DNA from: Thiohalocapsa sp.
GTDB taxonomy: Bacteria; Pseudomonadota; Gammaproteobacteria; Chromatiales; Chromatiaceae
Direction: 5' to 3'
Assembly (NCBI GenBank): GCA_021736785.1
Contig: JAIPFF010000051.1
Location: 1 to 41,412 of the forward strand
DNA length: 41,412 nucleotides
Within the stretch, counting starts at the first letter, position 1. Every line of letters begins with the position of its first letter. Below, one piece after another: positions 23,663-32,110 of this stretch. The position numbers and the translations under genes are program-made. Below the pieces are notes generated by a model that had not been told where the DNA came from, ran no database searches, and saw nothing but the letters and a program-made list of their open reading frames with translations.

Positions 23663-24199
23663 ATGAACCGAGATCTTCCCACTGCCAATGACGTGCCGTC
23701 GCGTTTCGGCCGATCGATGCTGTTCGGTGCATGGATCGCGGGCATTGCGCTGCTGGTGCTCTTCTTCAACGACTACCTGGAAGACCAGCGCAATCCCAAC
23801 CGCAACGCGAGCGTCGAGCTCAGCGCCCAAGGGCTGCCGCAAGTCGTGTTGCAGCGCAACCGCCAAGGGCATTTCGTCGCCGGCGGCAGCATCAACGACG
23901 CGGCGGTGACTTTCCTGGTGGATACCGGCGCCACCTCCATCGCGCTACCCATGGAACTCGCCCGGACCTTGCAGCTGCCGCTGCGCCCGGGCGGCATGAG
24001 CAAGACCGCCAACGGACTCGTGCGTATCTGGAATACCCGACTCGACAGCGTCAGCCTGGGCGGGCTTGAAATGCGCAACGTGCGCGCGGTGGTCATGCCC
24101 AATATGCCCGGTGACGATGTCCTGCTGGGCATGAACTATCTGCGCGAGTTCGAGATGATCCAGCGCGGAGATACCTTGACGCTCCGCGTTCCGGGCTGA
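23663..24199 (+). CDS. Membrane-anchored retropepsin-like aspartic protease
   Basis: A 178-residue protein with one N-terminal transmembrane segment (about 19-35, MLFGAWIAGIALLVLFF) and a single clan AA protease domain. The catalytic motif is DTGAT at D87 (FLVDTGATSIALP), followed by a conserved LLGMNYLREFEMIQRGDTL ending typical of the TIGR02281 family. These act as homodimers, presumably on the periplasmic side. The ATG at 23663 is preferred over 23618 because it gives the usual short N-terminus. The natural substrate is unknown. Confidence 0.83.
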   Translation: MNRDLPTANDVPSRFGRSMLFGAWIAGIALLVLFFNDYLEDQRNPNRNASVELSAQGLPQVVLQRNRQGHFVAGGSINDAAVTFLVDTGATSIALPMELARTLQLPLRPGGMSKTANGLVRIWNTRLDSVSLGGLEMRNVRAVVMPNMPGDDVLLGMNYLREFEMIQRGDTLTLRVPG

Positions 24200-24233
24200 C
24201 GCAGGACGACCCGAGTCCGGCCCACGGCCGCCC

Positions 24234-24255
24234 GCCCGCCGACTCCCCGGCGGGC
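24234..24255. terminator. Hairpin between convergent genes
   Basis: GCCCGCCG-ACTCCC-CGGCGGGC, a perfect 8-bp stem in the 140-nt gap between the protease gene and the convergent GGT gene. No T-tract on either strand; possibly a weak bidirectional terminator. Confidence 0.4.
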
Positions 24256-24339
24256 ATGCGTCGCCTGGGCACGTTCAGGGCGCCTTCGCCGGCGGCGCGG
24301 CGCAGGCCATCGCGCCGCGCCTCGCCGGCTTGACCTCGG

Positions 24340-25881
24340 TCAGTGCCCGACTCGCTCGACAACGCCCCCGCGGCGACCGTCGCCGGCTCCTTCCAGGGTT
24401 CCGTCCGCACCGAGACGCACGCTGTGGGCGCCGCCGAAGAAGACACTTCGCTCGGACCACGCGAGGATGTTCGGCCAATTTCGGCGCAGTACCTCCATCA
24501 CCGCCGCGTCGCAGGGCGGCTCGATGTTGAGGATGCCGTTCTCATAGTGAATACGCGGGGCATCGACCGCGTCCGCAAGCGGCATATCCAGGTCGATCAG
24601 GTTCGTCAGCACTTGCAGGATGGCGCTTCGAATGCGGTTCGATCCGCTGGAGCCGGTCACGGTCCAGCCGCCGTGCGCATGCGCGATCAGTGTCGGACAC
24701 ATCATCGAGCCGATGCGGCTGTCCTCTGGCCAGCTGTGAAAGCCGCCGGGGCTTAGGTCTTCCTCCCCGAGCATGTTGTTCATCATGATCCCCGTGCCGG
24801 GCAGCAGATACCCGGCGCCCTCGCCATTGGACAGCGTCAGACTGGCCAGATTGCCGTGCGTGTCGGCGATGCTGATCTGCGTGGTGCCGCGGCTCACCGT
24901 CCAGTGATCGCGCATCGCGGCCCGGTAGCGCGCCAGCAAGGCCGGATCCAGTCCCGTCGGATCGCCGTTGATGCCCGCCTCGGCGCGCAGTTCCTGGGTC
25001 AGGCGCATGGCACTGGCGAGCCAATGTCGATGCTCGGCGTGACCGAACCCCGCCCGGTCCGGGACGCGCTGCGCCAGCAGGTCGAGCGTCAGACCGAGCA
25101 GCGGGCCGCCGACCGAGGGCGGTGGATTGAAGTACAGCGTCGCGTCGTGATAGCCGGCCGCCAGCGGCTTGCGCCGCTCCACCCGGTACGTTCGCAGGTC
25201 CTGTTCGCTCAAGTGCCCGCCATGGGCGGCGCAGTCCGCGACCAGTCGGCGGCCCCAGGCGCCGCCGTGCAGCAGTTCGGGTCCCCGCTCGGCAAGATCG
25301 CCCAGCGCCGCCGCCAACTCCGGCTGCGGGATGCGCTCGCCGGGCCGGGCCAACTGCAGCGGATCCGAGCGCGACGCGTGCAGCGCGAAAATGTCGGGCC
25401 GCGCCCGGAGGATGGGCTCGACGATGCGGGTGATACGGTGCTGGAATGCATTGATGACAACGCCGCGCCGGGCCATGGCCTGCGCCGGCGCCAGCAGGTC
25501 CGCGGCCGGCAGCCGGCACAGGGTTCGCTGAATCTCGAACAGGCCGGCGACGGCACCCGGCGTCGCCATCGCGCCCAGGCCGATATGGAACTCTTGGTGG
25601 GTATCGCCGAAGTCCGCAATGATCGGATAGAAGTCCAGTGACTGCGTCGGCTGCTTATGCCTCGGCGTCTGGGTGAAGAAGTCGTACAGCACGGGCTCGC
25701 CGCCGGCCGGGCGGGCATGCAGGAAACCCCCTCCGCCGAGTGATGCCAGTACCGGCTCGGCCACGCACGCGGCCGCCAGGGCGGCGACGATGCCGTCGAA
25801 GGCGTTGCCGCCGTCGCGCAGCACCCGTGCGGCGGCCTCGGCGGTCTCTGCGTGTCCTGCGGCAATGATGGCCCGGGTCAT
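24340..25881 (-). CDS. Gamma-glutamyltransferase family protein, no signal peptide
   Basis: A 513-residue Ntn-hydrolase of the GGT family. Autoprocessing would occur before the nucleophile in RGTTQISIADTHGN (T333). Classic enzymes have TTH at this point; here it is TTQ. Other family blocks are GGNAFDGIVAALAAACVAEP, GGGGFLHARP, and GSSGSNRIRSAILQVLTNLID. The small subunit includes the lid-region-like MMNNMLGEEDLSPGGFHSW. Most bacterial GGTs are periplasmic, but this one starts MTRAIIAAGHAETAEAAARV with no signal sequence, so a cytosolic location and perhaps a substrate other than glutathione are likely. Confidence 0.85.
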   Translation of the reverse strand: MTRAIIAAGHAETAEAAARVLRDGGNAFDGIVAALAAACVAEPVLASLGGGGFLHARPAGGEPVLYDFFTQTPRHKQPTQSLDFYPIIADFGDTHQEFHIGLGAMATPGAVAGLFEIQRTLCRLPAADLLAPAQAMARRGVVINAFQHRITRIVEPILRARPDIFALHASRSDPLQLARPGERIPQPELAAALGDLAERGPELLHGGAWGRRLVADCAAHGGHLSEQDLRTYRVERRKPLAAGYHDATLYFNPPPSVGGPLLGLTLDLLAQRVPDRAGFGHAEHRHWLASAMRLTQELRAEAGINGDPTGLDPALLARYRAAMRDHWTVSRGTTQISIADTHGNLASLTLSNGEGAGYLLPGTGIMMNNMLGEEDLSPGGFHSWPEDSRIGSMMCPTLIAHAHGGWTVTGSSGSNRIRSAILQVLTNLIDLDMPLADAVDAPRIHYENGILNIEPPCDAAVMEVLRRNWPNILAWSERSVFFGGAHSVRLGADGTLEGAGDGRRGGVVERVGH

Positions 25882-26141
25882 GGCGTGCTCGCGTGTGTAT
25901 CGGGGGCGGTGACCCTATAGTATCGACCTAGGGCTCCGGATAGGCGTCGTCGCGGGACTCAAGCCGAAGCAGCGGATGCCGTAGGCAGGAGAACGATGAT
26001 CGGTCGGCCCGCCGGCGCCGTGCACCTTCGGCTTGGATCCGGGATCGCGCCGCGGGCAACCGCGATCGGCCGTAGTTGGCCTTGGTTCGTGGAGGGGGAT
26101 GCGCGCCCGTCGCATCGACGCAGGGCATTCGGGGAGGCGCC

Positions 26142-27056
26142 ATGACGGCAGCAGAGACCGAGCGCGGCTGGATCCTCGGGGTCGGTATTGCCGTGCTCGA
26201 TATCGTCAATCTGGTCGATGCCTATCCGCGGGAAGACGACGAGGTGCGGGCGTTGTCGCAGCGCACCGTGCGCGGCGGTAATGTCTCCAATACATTGTCG
26301 GTGCTGCGCCAATTCGGCCACCGCTGCGACTGGATCGGCACTTTGGCCGACGACGCCGGCGCCGCGCTGATCGCCGACGACCTCGATCGGCGCGGTATCG
26401 GCCGCGGCTTCGCCGTGACGCTGCCGGGTACGCGTACGCCCACTTCCTACATTACGCTGAGCCGTGCGACCGGCAGCCGCACCATCGTGCACTATCGCGA
26501 CCTGCCCGAGTTGACGGCCGGCGATTTCGCGGCCGTCTCGCTCGAGGGGTGCGAATGGGTGCACTTCGAGGGACGCGATCCGGCGGAAACGGCGCGGATG
26601 ATCGAGCAGGTGCGCCGCGTCCGTCCGGGGCTACCGATTTCGGTCGAGATCGAGAAACCGCGCCCGCAAATCGAACGACTGCTCGACGGCGCTGCGGTGC
26701 TGATCTTTTCGCGCGCCTTCGCCTGCGCATCCGGCCACGGCGATCCGCTCGGTTTCCTGCGTGAGTACGCGGCCCGCTGCGCGGCGGATCTTTGCATCCT
26801 GCCCTGGGGGGCGCAGGGCGCGTATGCACTCGCGCGCGGCGCCGAGCCTGTCTTCTCGCCGGCGCATGCCCTGCCGGCGCCGGTGGACACGCTGGCCGCC
26901 GGCGACGTCTTCAACGCCGCCGCGATCGACGCGCTGCTGCGCGGCCTCGGCGTCGCGGATATGCTCTTGCACGCGAACCGAATTGCGGGCCACAAGTGCG
27001 GCCGCGAAGGCCTCGACGGCCTCGCGGAAAGCGCACGTGACGCGGGGCTTTTGTGA
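26142..27056 (+). CDS. PfkB-family sugar kinase, ketohexokinase-like
   Basis: A 304-residue ribokinase-family protein that transfers phosphate from ATP to a sugar. The substrate-side motif RGGNVSNTLSVLRQFG and the catalytic/anion-hole motif DTLAAGDVFNAAAI (base D255) are closest to animal-type ketohexokinase (GGN-SN and DTLGAGDTFNA). GGGGAGG at 26131-26137 lies 4 nt before the ATG at 26142; the longer frame from 26076 is rejected. Its stop overlaps the Rieske gene start (TGATG), so the two are coupled. Ketohexokinase specificity is inferred from these motifs; another ketose or nucleoside is possible. Confidence 0.82.
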   Translation: MTAAETERGWILGVGIAVLDIVNLVDAYPREDDEVRALSQRTVRGGNVSNTLSVLRQFGHRCDWIGTLADDAGAALIADDLDRRGIGRGFAVTLPGTRTPTSYITLSRATGSRTIVHYRDLPELTAGDFAAVSLEGCEWVHFEGRDPAETARMIEQVRRVRPGLPISVEIEKPRPQIERLLDGAAVLIFSRAFACASGHGDPLGFLREYAARCAADLCILPWGAQGAYALARGAEPVFSPAHALPAPVDTLAAGDVFNAAAIDALLRGLGVADMLLHANRIAGHKCGREGLDGLAESARDAGLL

Positions 27057-27403
27057 TGGCGGACGACATCTTGCTGTGCCGTGTGGACGACATCCCGGAT
27101 CCGGGCTCGAAGGGCTTCGAGGTCGACGACTTGGAAGGCTTTCTGGTGCGCCGCGGCGATACGATCCGCGCCTATCGCGATAGCTGTCCGCATACCGGTG
27201 TGCCGTTGGCCTGGGCGCCCGGCAATTATCTGGACAGCGACGATGCGCTGATCCAGTGCGCCTTTCACGGCGCGCTGTTCGTCATCGAAACCGGCGAGTG
27301 CGTTCACGGCCCGTGCGTCGGCCGCAGCCTGGAGCCGCTGCCGATTCGGGTCGAGGCCGGGGCGATTTTGCTGGATGCCTCGTCGTTGGACGACATCGGC
27401 TGA
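27056..27403 (+). CDS. Rieske [2Fe-2S] ferredoxin-type protein
   Basis: A 115-residue single-domain Rieske protein. The cluster ligands are all present: C44-x-H46 (SCPHTGVPL) and C68-x2-H71 (CAFHGALF). It has no transmembrane segment or signal peptide, so it is a soluble cytosolic ferredoxin of the kind that feeds oxygenases or reductases. The ATG at 27056 overlaps the kinase stop by one base. Pairing with a sugar kinase rather than an oxygenase is unusual. Confidence 0.88.
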   Translation: MADDILLCRVDDIPDPGSKGFEVDDLEGFLVRRGDTIRAYRDSCPHTGVPLAWAPGNYLDSDDALIQCAFHGALFVIETGECVHGPCVGRSLEPLPIRVEAGAILLDASSLDDIG

Positions 27404-27432
27404 TCGCCCCGGGCGGCCGAGCGCTGCCGGGT

Positions 27433-28473
27433 TCAGGGGCAGGGGTTCGGGTGGGCCGTGTGCACGGCTTCCAGCTCCGTGACGATATCCTCGCTCAGCG
27501 TCACGTCGGCACTGGCCAGGTTGCTCTCCAACTGCGTCATCGTTGTCGCCCCGATGATGTTGGATGTCACGAACGGCCTGCCGGTGACCCAGGCCAGCGC
27601 CATCTGCGCCGGATCCAGGCCATGGCGGCGTGCGATGTCGACGTAGGCGCTGGTCGCGTACTCGGCAGGGCCGCTCGAGTAGCGGTCGAAGCGCGCGTAC
27701 AGCGTCAGGCGCGCGCCCTCGGGGCGGGCACCGTTCAGATACTTGCCGCTCAGTACCCCGAACGCCAGCGGCGAGTAGGCCAACAGGCCGCATTGCTCGC
27801 GGATCGCGATCTCGGCCAAGCCGACTTCGAATGACCGGTTCAGCAGGCTGTAGGGGTTTTGGATGCTGACCATCCGGGGCAGGCCGTGCTGCTCGGCGAG
27901 CTGCAGCATCCGCATCGTGCCCCAGGGCGTCTCGTTGGACAGGCCCACGTGGCGCACCTTGCCCGCAGTGACCAGATCGTCCAGCACGCGCAGCGTCTCC
28001 AGCAGCGGCACGCTGTCGTCCTCGGCCGGATGCTCGTAGCCGAGCTTGCCGAAGAAGTTGGTCTCCCGATCCGGCCAGTGCAGTTGGTACAGATCGATGT
28101 AGTCGGTCCGAAGGCGGCGCAGGCTGTCCTCGACGGCCGTCTCGATATTGGCGCGGTCCAAGCGCGCCTTGCCGGCGCGGATATGCGGAATCCAGTCGCC
28201 GGGTCCGGCCACTTTCGTCGCCAGGATCAGCTTGTCGCGATTGCCGCGGTCGGCGAGCCAGTTGCCTATATAGCTCTCCGTGCGCCCCTGCGTTTCGCCC
28301 ATCGGCGGCACCGGGTAGAGCTCGGCGGTGTCGATGAAGTTGATGCCGGCCTCGACGGCCCGATCCAGCTGCGCGAAGGCCTCGTCTTCGCTGTTTTGCT
28401 CGCCGAAGGTCATGGTGCCGAGGCAAAGCTCGCTCACGCTGAGGTCCGTTCGGCCCAGGGGTCTGTAGCGCAT
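27433..28473 (-). CDS. NADP(H)-dependent aldo/keto reductase, Tas-like
   Basis: A 346-residue TIM-barrel oxidoreductase of the AKR family, close to E. coli Tas. Catalytic tetrad segments are visible: FIDTAELYPV (Asp and Tyr), LATKVAG (Lys) and LYQLHWPDR (His). GETQGRTESYIGNWL and the start MRYRPLGRTDLSVSELCLGTMTFG are typical of the Tas group. The C-terminal cofactor segment (NIIGATTMTQLESNL) is present. The physiological carbonyl substrate is unknown. It converges with the Rieske gene, leaving a 29-nt gap. Confidence 0.93.
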   Translation of the reverse strand: MRYRPLGRTDLSVSELCLGTMTFGEQNSEDEAFAQLDRAVEAGINFIDTAELYPVPPMGETQGRTESYIGNWLADRGNRDKLILATKVAGPGDWIPHIRAGKARLDRANIETAVEDSLRRLRTDYIDLYQLHWPDRETNFFGKLGYEHPAEDDSVPLLETLRVLDDLVTAGKVRHVGLSNETPWGTMRMLQLAEQHGLPRMVSIQNPYSLLNRSFEVGLAEIAIREQCGLLAYSPLAFGVLSGKYLNGARPEGARLTLYARFDRYSSGPAEYATSAYVDIARRHGLDPAQMALAWVTGRPFVTSNIIGATTMTQLESNLASADVTLSEDIVTELEAVHTAHPNPCP

Positions 28474-28609
28474 CTCGTTTCCTCGTGACGGTCGTATCGG
28501 ATGCCTGGCCTGGTGAGGGCGATTTGTGTTATCTCAACTGACCCCGACCTTCCCGTTATACCGCAATCCTCGCAGTTCCCTTGCCACCCGCGGCAGACGG
28601 CCGAATCCG

Positions 28610-29275
28610 ATGAACCTCGATCCCGCATTATTTTCCGATTTCGCCGTTCTGACGGCCGTGGCGCTCTACCTGTGCTGCCTGCTGCTCGCGTTGTGGCTTG
28701 CGCCATGGCGGCGGTTGTTGCAGGCGCGCCTGACGCATGTGTTCTTCGGCGCCACCGTCGTGCTGATGTTTTTGTGGCAGATGGAAGCCCAGGTCCAACC
28801 GGGATTGTCTTATCATTTGCTGGGCCTGACCGCGGTGACGCTGATCTTCAGCTGGTCTTTCGCCGTCATTGCGGCCTCGCTGGCGCTGCTCGGTGTGCAT
28901 GTCAACGCGGGGCTCGGCTGGGAAGGCTTTGCGCTGAACGCGCTGCTGAGCGGTGTGCTGCCGATCACGCTGACGCAGGTCATGCTGGTGCTGATCCGCT
29001 GGTATCTGCCGAAGCAGTTTTTCGTCTACGTGCTGGTCAATGCCTTCCTGACCGCGGGCCTGGTCGGCGTTGCCATGGGATACATGGCCGCGTGGCTGCT
29101 GGTCGGCAGCGGCGCCTACACCTTCGCCGAGCTGAGTCAGACGGTGCTGCCGTTTTTCCCGCTGATGTTCCTGCCGGAGGCTATGCTCAACGGCTGGATC
29201 ATGGTGATTTTGGTGGCCTTCAGGCCCGAATGGGTCTATTCGTTCTCCGACGAGCAGTATTTGAAGGGCAAGTAA
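28610..29275 (+). CDS. Polytopic membrane protein of the COG3235/CbiM-related group
   Basis: A 221-residue protein with about six hydrophobic helices. It resembles the COG3235 membrane proteins, related to the CbiM-type energy-coupling permease: LTHVFFGATVVLMFLWQMEAQVQPGLSYHLLGLTAVTL, conserved GLGWEGFALNALLSGVLPI, and a C-terminal MFLPEAMLNGWIMVILV. The ATG at 28610 gives the family length; the frame from 28526 adds an unlikely polar lead. No ATPase subunit is nearby, so transport of a metal or cobalamin precursor is not established. Confidence 0.7.
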   Translation: MNLDPALFSDFAVLTAVALYLCCLLLALWLAPWRRLLQARLTHVFFGATVVLMFLWQMEAQVQPGLSYHLLGLTAVTLIFSWSFAVIAASLALLGVHVNAGLGWEGFALNALLSGVLPITLTQVMLVLIRWYLPKQFFVYVLVNAFLTAGLVGVAMGYMAAWLLVGSGAYTFAELSQTVLPFFPLMFLPEAMLNGWIMVILVAFRPEWVYSFSDEQYLKGK

Positions 29276-29301
29276 CGGAGCAGTTCGAGGGCGGAATCGC
29301 A

Positions 29302-30138
29302 ATGGGATGGCTTGGGAAGGTAGTTGGCGGTGTGCTCGGCTTCGCCGCGGGCGGGCCGATCGGCGCCCTGTTGGGCGCAACGCTGGGGCATGGTGTCGAC
29401 CGCGGCGTCAATAAGCTCGCGGACGATATGCAGCTGCCGCCGGGCGACCGCCAGCGCATCCAGAGCGTCTTCTTCACGGCCACCTTCTCGACCATGGGCC
29501 ATCTTGCGAAAGCGGACGGGCGCGTTTCCGAGGCGGAGATTGCGCTCGCCGAGGCGGTGATGGCGAAACTGCAGCTCGCCGGCGAGCGGCGCAGCGCCGC
29601 GATCGCCTTGTTTCGCCAAGGCAAGGCCTCCGACTTCGATCTGCGCGGCGTCGTCGAGCGGCTGCGCCGCGAGTGCATGGGACGACGGATGCTGATCCAG
29701 ATGTTTCTGGAGATCCAACTGCAGGCGGCCTATGTCGACGGCGAGCCGACGCCGGCCAAGCGGCGGATGCTCGAAGAGATTCGCTCCGGTCTGCGTATTC
29801 CCCAGTTCGTCTTTCGCCAGCTCGAAAACCTGGTGCGCATGCAGCGTCAGTTTGCCGGAGCGGGCGGTGCCGGTTTCGGCGGCGGGGCCGAGCACGCGGG
29901 CGGCGGCCGGGCCGCGGTGCGTGGTCCGACTTTGAGCCAAGCCTACTCCGTGCTCGGTGTCGGCCCGGAAGACAGCGACGCCGCCGTCAAGAAAGCCTAT
30001 CGCAAGCTGCTCAGTCAGCATCATCCCGACAAGCTCGTCTCCAAGGGGCTGCCCGAGGAGATGATCAAGCTCGCGACCCAGAAAACCCACGAGATCCGCC
30101 GCGCCTACGAAATGATTCAGGAGGCGCGGGCCGCCTGA
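29302..30138 (+). CDS. djlA: DjlA-type membrane-anchored DnaJ co-chaperone
   Basis: A 278-residue protein with the three parts of DjlA: a glycine-rich N-terminal membrane segment (1-32, GWLGKVVGGVLGFAAGGPIGALLGATLG), a TerB-like domain (about 55-170, TFSTMGHLAKADGRVSEAEI) and a C-terminal J-domain (about 212-278) with QHHPDKL. DjlA stimulates DnaK at the inner membrane. The start at ATG 29302 begins the glycine-rich anchor; the much longer upstream frame is overlap with the preceding gene. It lies 26 nt after the COG3235 gene and may be cotranscribed with it. Confidence 0.92.
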   Translation: MGWLGKVVGGVLGFAAGGPIGALLGATLGHGVDRGVNKLADDMQLPPGDRQRIQSVFFTATFSTMGHLAKADGRVSEAEIALAEAVMAKLQLAGERRSAAIALFRQGKASDFDLRGVVERLRRECMGRRMLIQMFLEIQLQAAYVDGEPTPAKRRMLEEIRSGLRIPQFVFRQLENLVRMQRQFAGAGGAGFGGGAEHAGGGRAAVRGPTLSQAYSVLGVGPEDSDAAVKKAYRKLLSQHHPDKLVSKGLPEEMIKLATQKTHEIRRAYEMIQEARAA

Positions 30139-30197
30139 CGACAGTAGTCCCCGCGCGCCGGCGTCCTCGCCATCACGCGCTGCGTTGCCTGGCGCGA

Positions 30198-30218
30198 CCG
30201 TCGGGATTGGGCCGACGG
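30198..30218 (+). terminator. Hairpin after djlA
   Basis: CCGTCGG-GATTGGG-CCGACGG, a perfect 7-bp stem about 60 nt after the djlA stop. No T-tract. The rest of the 497-nt gap 30139-30635 shows only the short repeat listed next. Confidence 0.4.
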
Positions 30219-30232
30219 CGGGACCGGGCGCG

Positions 30233-30256
30233 CTCCACCCCTCCACCCCTCCACCC
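30233..30256. repeat. Three 8-bp tandem repeats
   Basis: CTCCACCC is repeated three times in direct succession in the non-coding gap after djlA. No further context. Confidence 0.75.
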
Positions 30257-30635
30257 CTTCACGACTTACACGATCGGCATGCCTCGGTGCACGGGTTCCC
30301 GCTGCTTACCCGCAGACCACCCATGGAATACCCCAATGGTGGCCCGCTGCGATAGCGCGCTCGCCGGCACCTGCCCATGCTGCGTCGTGTCGCATACAAG
30401 TATCTGATTTAAAAGGGATCGATGATTCTCTGCAGCCTGCGTGAACGGAAATCGGCACCGGTTTCGTCCGTTTCCGGCCGTGGCCGCCGGTTGCGAACTC
30501 GGTCACGGTTCCGGGACGCTCGGGCGGCTAACATTTCTATCAACCAAAGGACGCACGGGCCCGCCGGCGGAGCGGGGTAACGGACAGGGCCATGGACGGC
30601 AAATCGGGAACACAGGCAGCCACGGGAGAGCGGCT

Positions 30636-30779
30636 ATGATCGAAATTGCGACGTTGATGACGCTACTGGTTGGCTGCTTCGGACTATCGGCCCTTGCAGT
30701 GCTGCGCACGGCGCAGACGTCGCGGCCGGTTCCGGTAAGGATTCGCACCGTCGATCCTCGTCGGCGCCCGCGCCGCTGA
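30636..30779 (+). CDS. Small single-pass membrane peptide
   Basis: An unrecognised 47-residue peptide: a hydrophobic helix at about 2-25 (IEIATLMTLLVGCFGLSALAVL) followed by a short basic tail (VRIRTVDPRRRPRR). A GGGAGAG ribosome site lies 5 nt before the ATG, which is the main reason to believe it. It is followed at 30955 by an intrinsic terminator on the same strand. Confidence 0.5.
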   Translation: MIEIATLMTLLVGCFGLSALAVLRTAQTSRPVPVRIRTVDPRRRPRR

Positions 30780-30954
30780 GGTCGAAGCACGAATGCCGCT
30801 TACGGCAAGGAGCGCCATCTAGTCATTCGGGCCGGGCACGCGCTGCGCGCTCCGCCCTTGGGGGGCAGTAACCCCCGCACGTGTTGACCGAGTGCCGCCG
30901 GACGGATCGCGGGGCTCGACTCTCGATACCCTCTCAGTGGGACAACCAGGGTTG

Positions 30955-30980
30955 GCGGCGCTACGGCGCCGCTTTTTTTT
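30955..30980 (+). terminator. Intrinsic terminator or attenuator before the methyltransferase gene
   Basis: GCGGCGC-TACG-GCGCCGC is a perfect 7-bp stem with a tetraloop, followed by eight T residues (30973-30980). It is the best terminator in the window. It ends 21 nt before the ATG at 31002, too close for a separate downstream promoter with a leader, so it may act as an attenuator. Upstream (30780-30954) a GGGGG/CCCCC hairpin around 30860-30876 is also seen. Confidence 0.8.
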
Positions 30981-31001
30981 GGTCAAAAAAGAAGATCTCG
31001 G

Positions 31002-31760
31002 ATGCATACGAAAGAACATAAAGCGGTCTTGTCTCTTGTCAACGAGGCCGATTTTGCGCACGCGGGCGAGTTGGAGGCCGTTGATCTGCTGCTGCGCGGC
31101 ATTGAGCCGGACCCCGAGCGCAGGCTGCTCGACATCGGTTGCGCGAGAGGTGCGACCGCCGACCTTCTGCGCTCTCTCGGCATGGGGCGCGTGACCGGCA
31201 TCGATGCGGATGCCGAGCACATTGCCTGGGCACAAGCTCAGTATCCCGAGGTCGAGTTCCACTGCCTGGACATCGCGGCAGGCGATGATGCGTGCCCGCA
31301 CTCGCCGCAACTGCAGCCTTTCGATCTGATGGTTGCCTTCAACAGCTTCCACGGGATGCAGGATCATGCCGACGCGTTCGCGGTGTTGCGCCGTCTGGCC
31401 GCGGACGGCGCCCGGCTGCTCATTTTCGATTACGTGGACATGGGCGGCTATGGACCGCGCCCCTTGACCGATGCCGACGGCGAAGGGTTTCTTCCGAATC
31501 CGCTGCCGCTGCGCCGGCTCGCCGATATGCTGGAAGGGGCCGGCTGGCGACTCGAAATGCAACGGCCGCTGCTCACCGAGTACCAGTATTGGCACCGTAT
31601 GCTGGTTCAACGCCTCGCCGCGCGCCGTGCCATCGTCGACGAATGCCTCGGCGCCAGTGTCTACGAGCGCGTCTTCTCGCGGTACCGCGCCGTTTTGGCG
31701 GCGCTCGAGGAAGGGCGCTTGGGCGGCGCGCTGATTTCGGCCGTTGCGGAGACGGAATAA
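31002..31760 (+). CDS. Class I SAM-dependent methyltransferase
   Basis: A 252-residue cytosolic methyltransferase. Motif I is LLDIGCARGATADLL (D44-G50), followed by the acidic loop VTGIDADAEHI and a DLMVAFNSFHGM motif IV region. The C-terminal part (EYQYWHRMLVQRLAARRAIVDECLG) looks like a substrate-side helical cap. The substrate cannot be inferred. AAGAAGA lies 10 nt upstream of the ATG. The T-tract of the terminator hairpin at 30955-30980 ends 21 nt before the start codon. Confidence 0.8.
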   Translation: MHTKEHKAVLSLVNEADFAHAGELEAVDLLLRGIEPDPERRLLDIGCARGATADLLRSLGMGRVTGIDADAEHIAWAQAQYPEVEFHCLDIAAGDDACPHSPQLQPFDLMVAFNSFHGMQDHADAFAVLRRLAADGARLLIFDYVDMGGYGPRPLTDADGEGFLPNPLPLRRLADMLEGAGWRLEMQRPLLTEYQYWHRMLVQRLAARRAIVDECLGASVYERVFSRYRAVLAALEEGRLGGALISAVAETE

Positions 31761-31946
31761 TCGCGTCGGCTCTCATGCCGTGGGCATGCGGAATATTCTT
31801 CCGTGCTCTCCCGCCCATGAACCGGCCGATCCATTGGCCACCTTCAACAGGCGCCCGAAAGCAATGCGCCCCGTTAGGCTTGCTTTACCGGTTGCCGCCG
31901 TCCTCACGCGAATAATCCGATGGAGATGGCCCTGCGTCTTACGCTG

Positions 31947-31975
31947 TAAGGTGTGTACCTACGATGTACACCCTT
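31947..31975. other. Imperfect inverted repeat in the gap 31761-32336
   Basis: AAGGTGTGTAC and GTACACCCTT form an imperfect stem around a short loop (one bulge). It sits in a gene-poor stretch of 576 nt that appears less GC-rich than the neighbours. Function unknown. Confidence 0.4.
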
Positions 31976-31984
31976 CATCGGCGG

Positions 31985-32110
31985 GCGCCGCGTAAAAGTC
32001 TTGCCGAAATGCTGCGAACCTGCTAATCCCTGTCCTGGAACGTTCACATCGACTTCGCGGTTCGGCCCGAGCGCCTCGATGGGTGTACGGCCGTTCAGCG
32101 CAACTCGCAT
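31985..32110 (-). pseudogene. Possible transposase C-terminal remnant
   Basis: On the minus strand a short open stretch reads MRVALNGRTPIEALGPN and onward. ALNGRTPIEAL resembles the conserved end of IS3/IS481-type transposases and integrases (the ALxGxTPxE motif). No terminal repeats or upstream catalytic DDE part are visible, so at most it is a decayed fragment. The call rests on one short motif. Confidence 0.25.

Noticed and set aside
26492-28426. A 644-codon minus-strand open frame
   Set aside because: It spans three well-supported genes, two of them on the opposite strand. Its translation is Arg/Gly/Ala-rich without domains; it is a product of high GC content.
30816-30950. A tRNA-like or small RNA region before the terminator
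   Set aside because: I tried to fold acceptor, anticodon and T arms and found no consistent cloverleaf. Only short hairpins remain, so no RNA gene is claimed.
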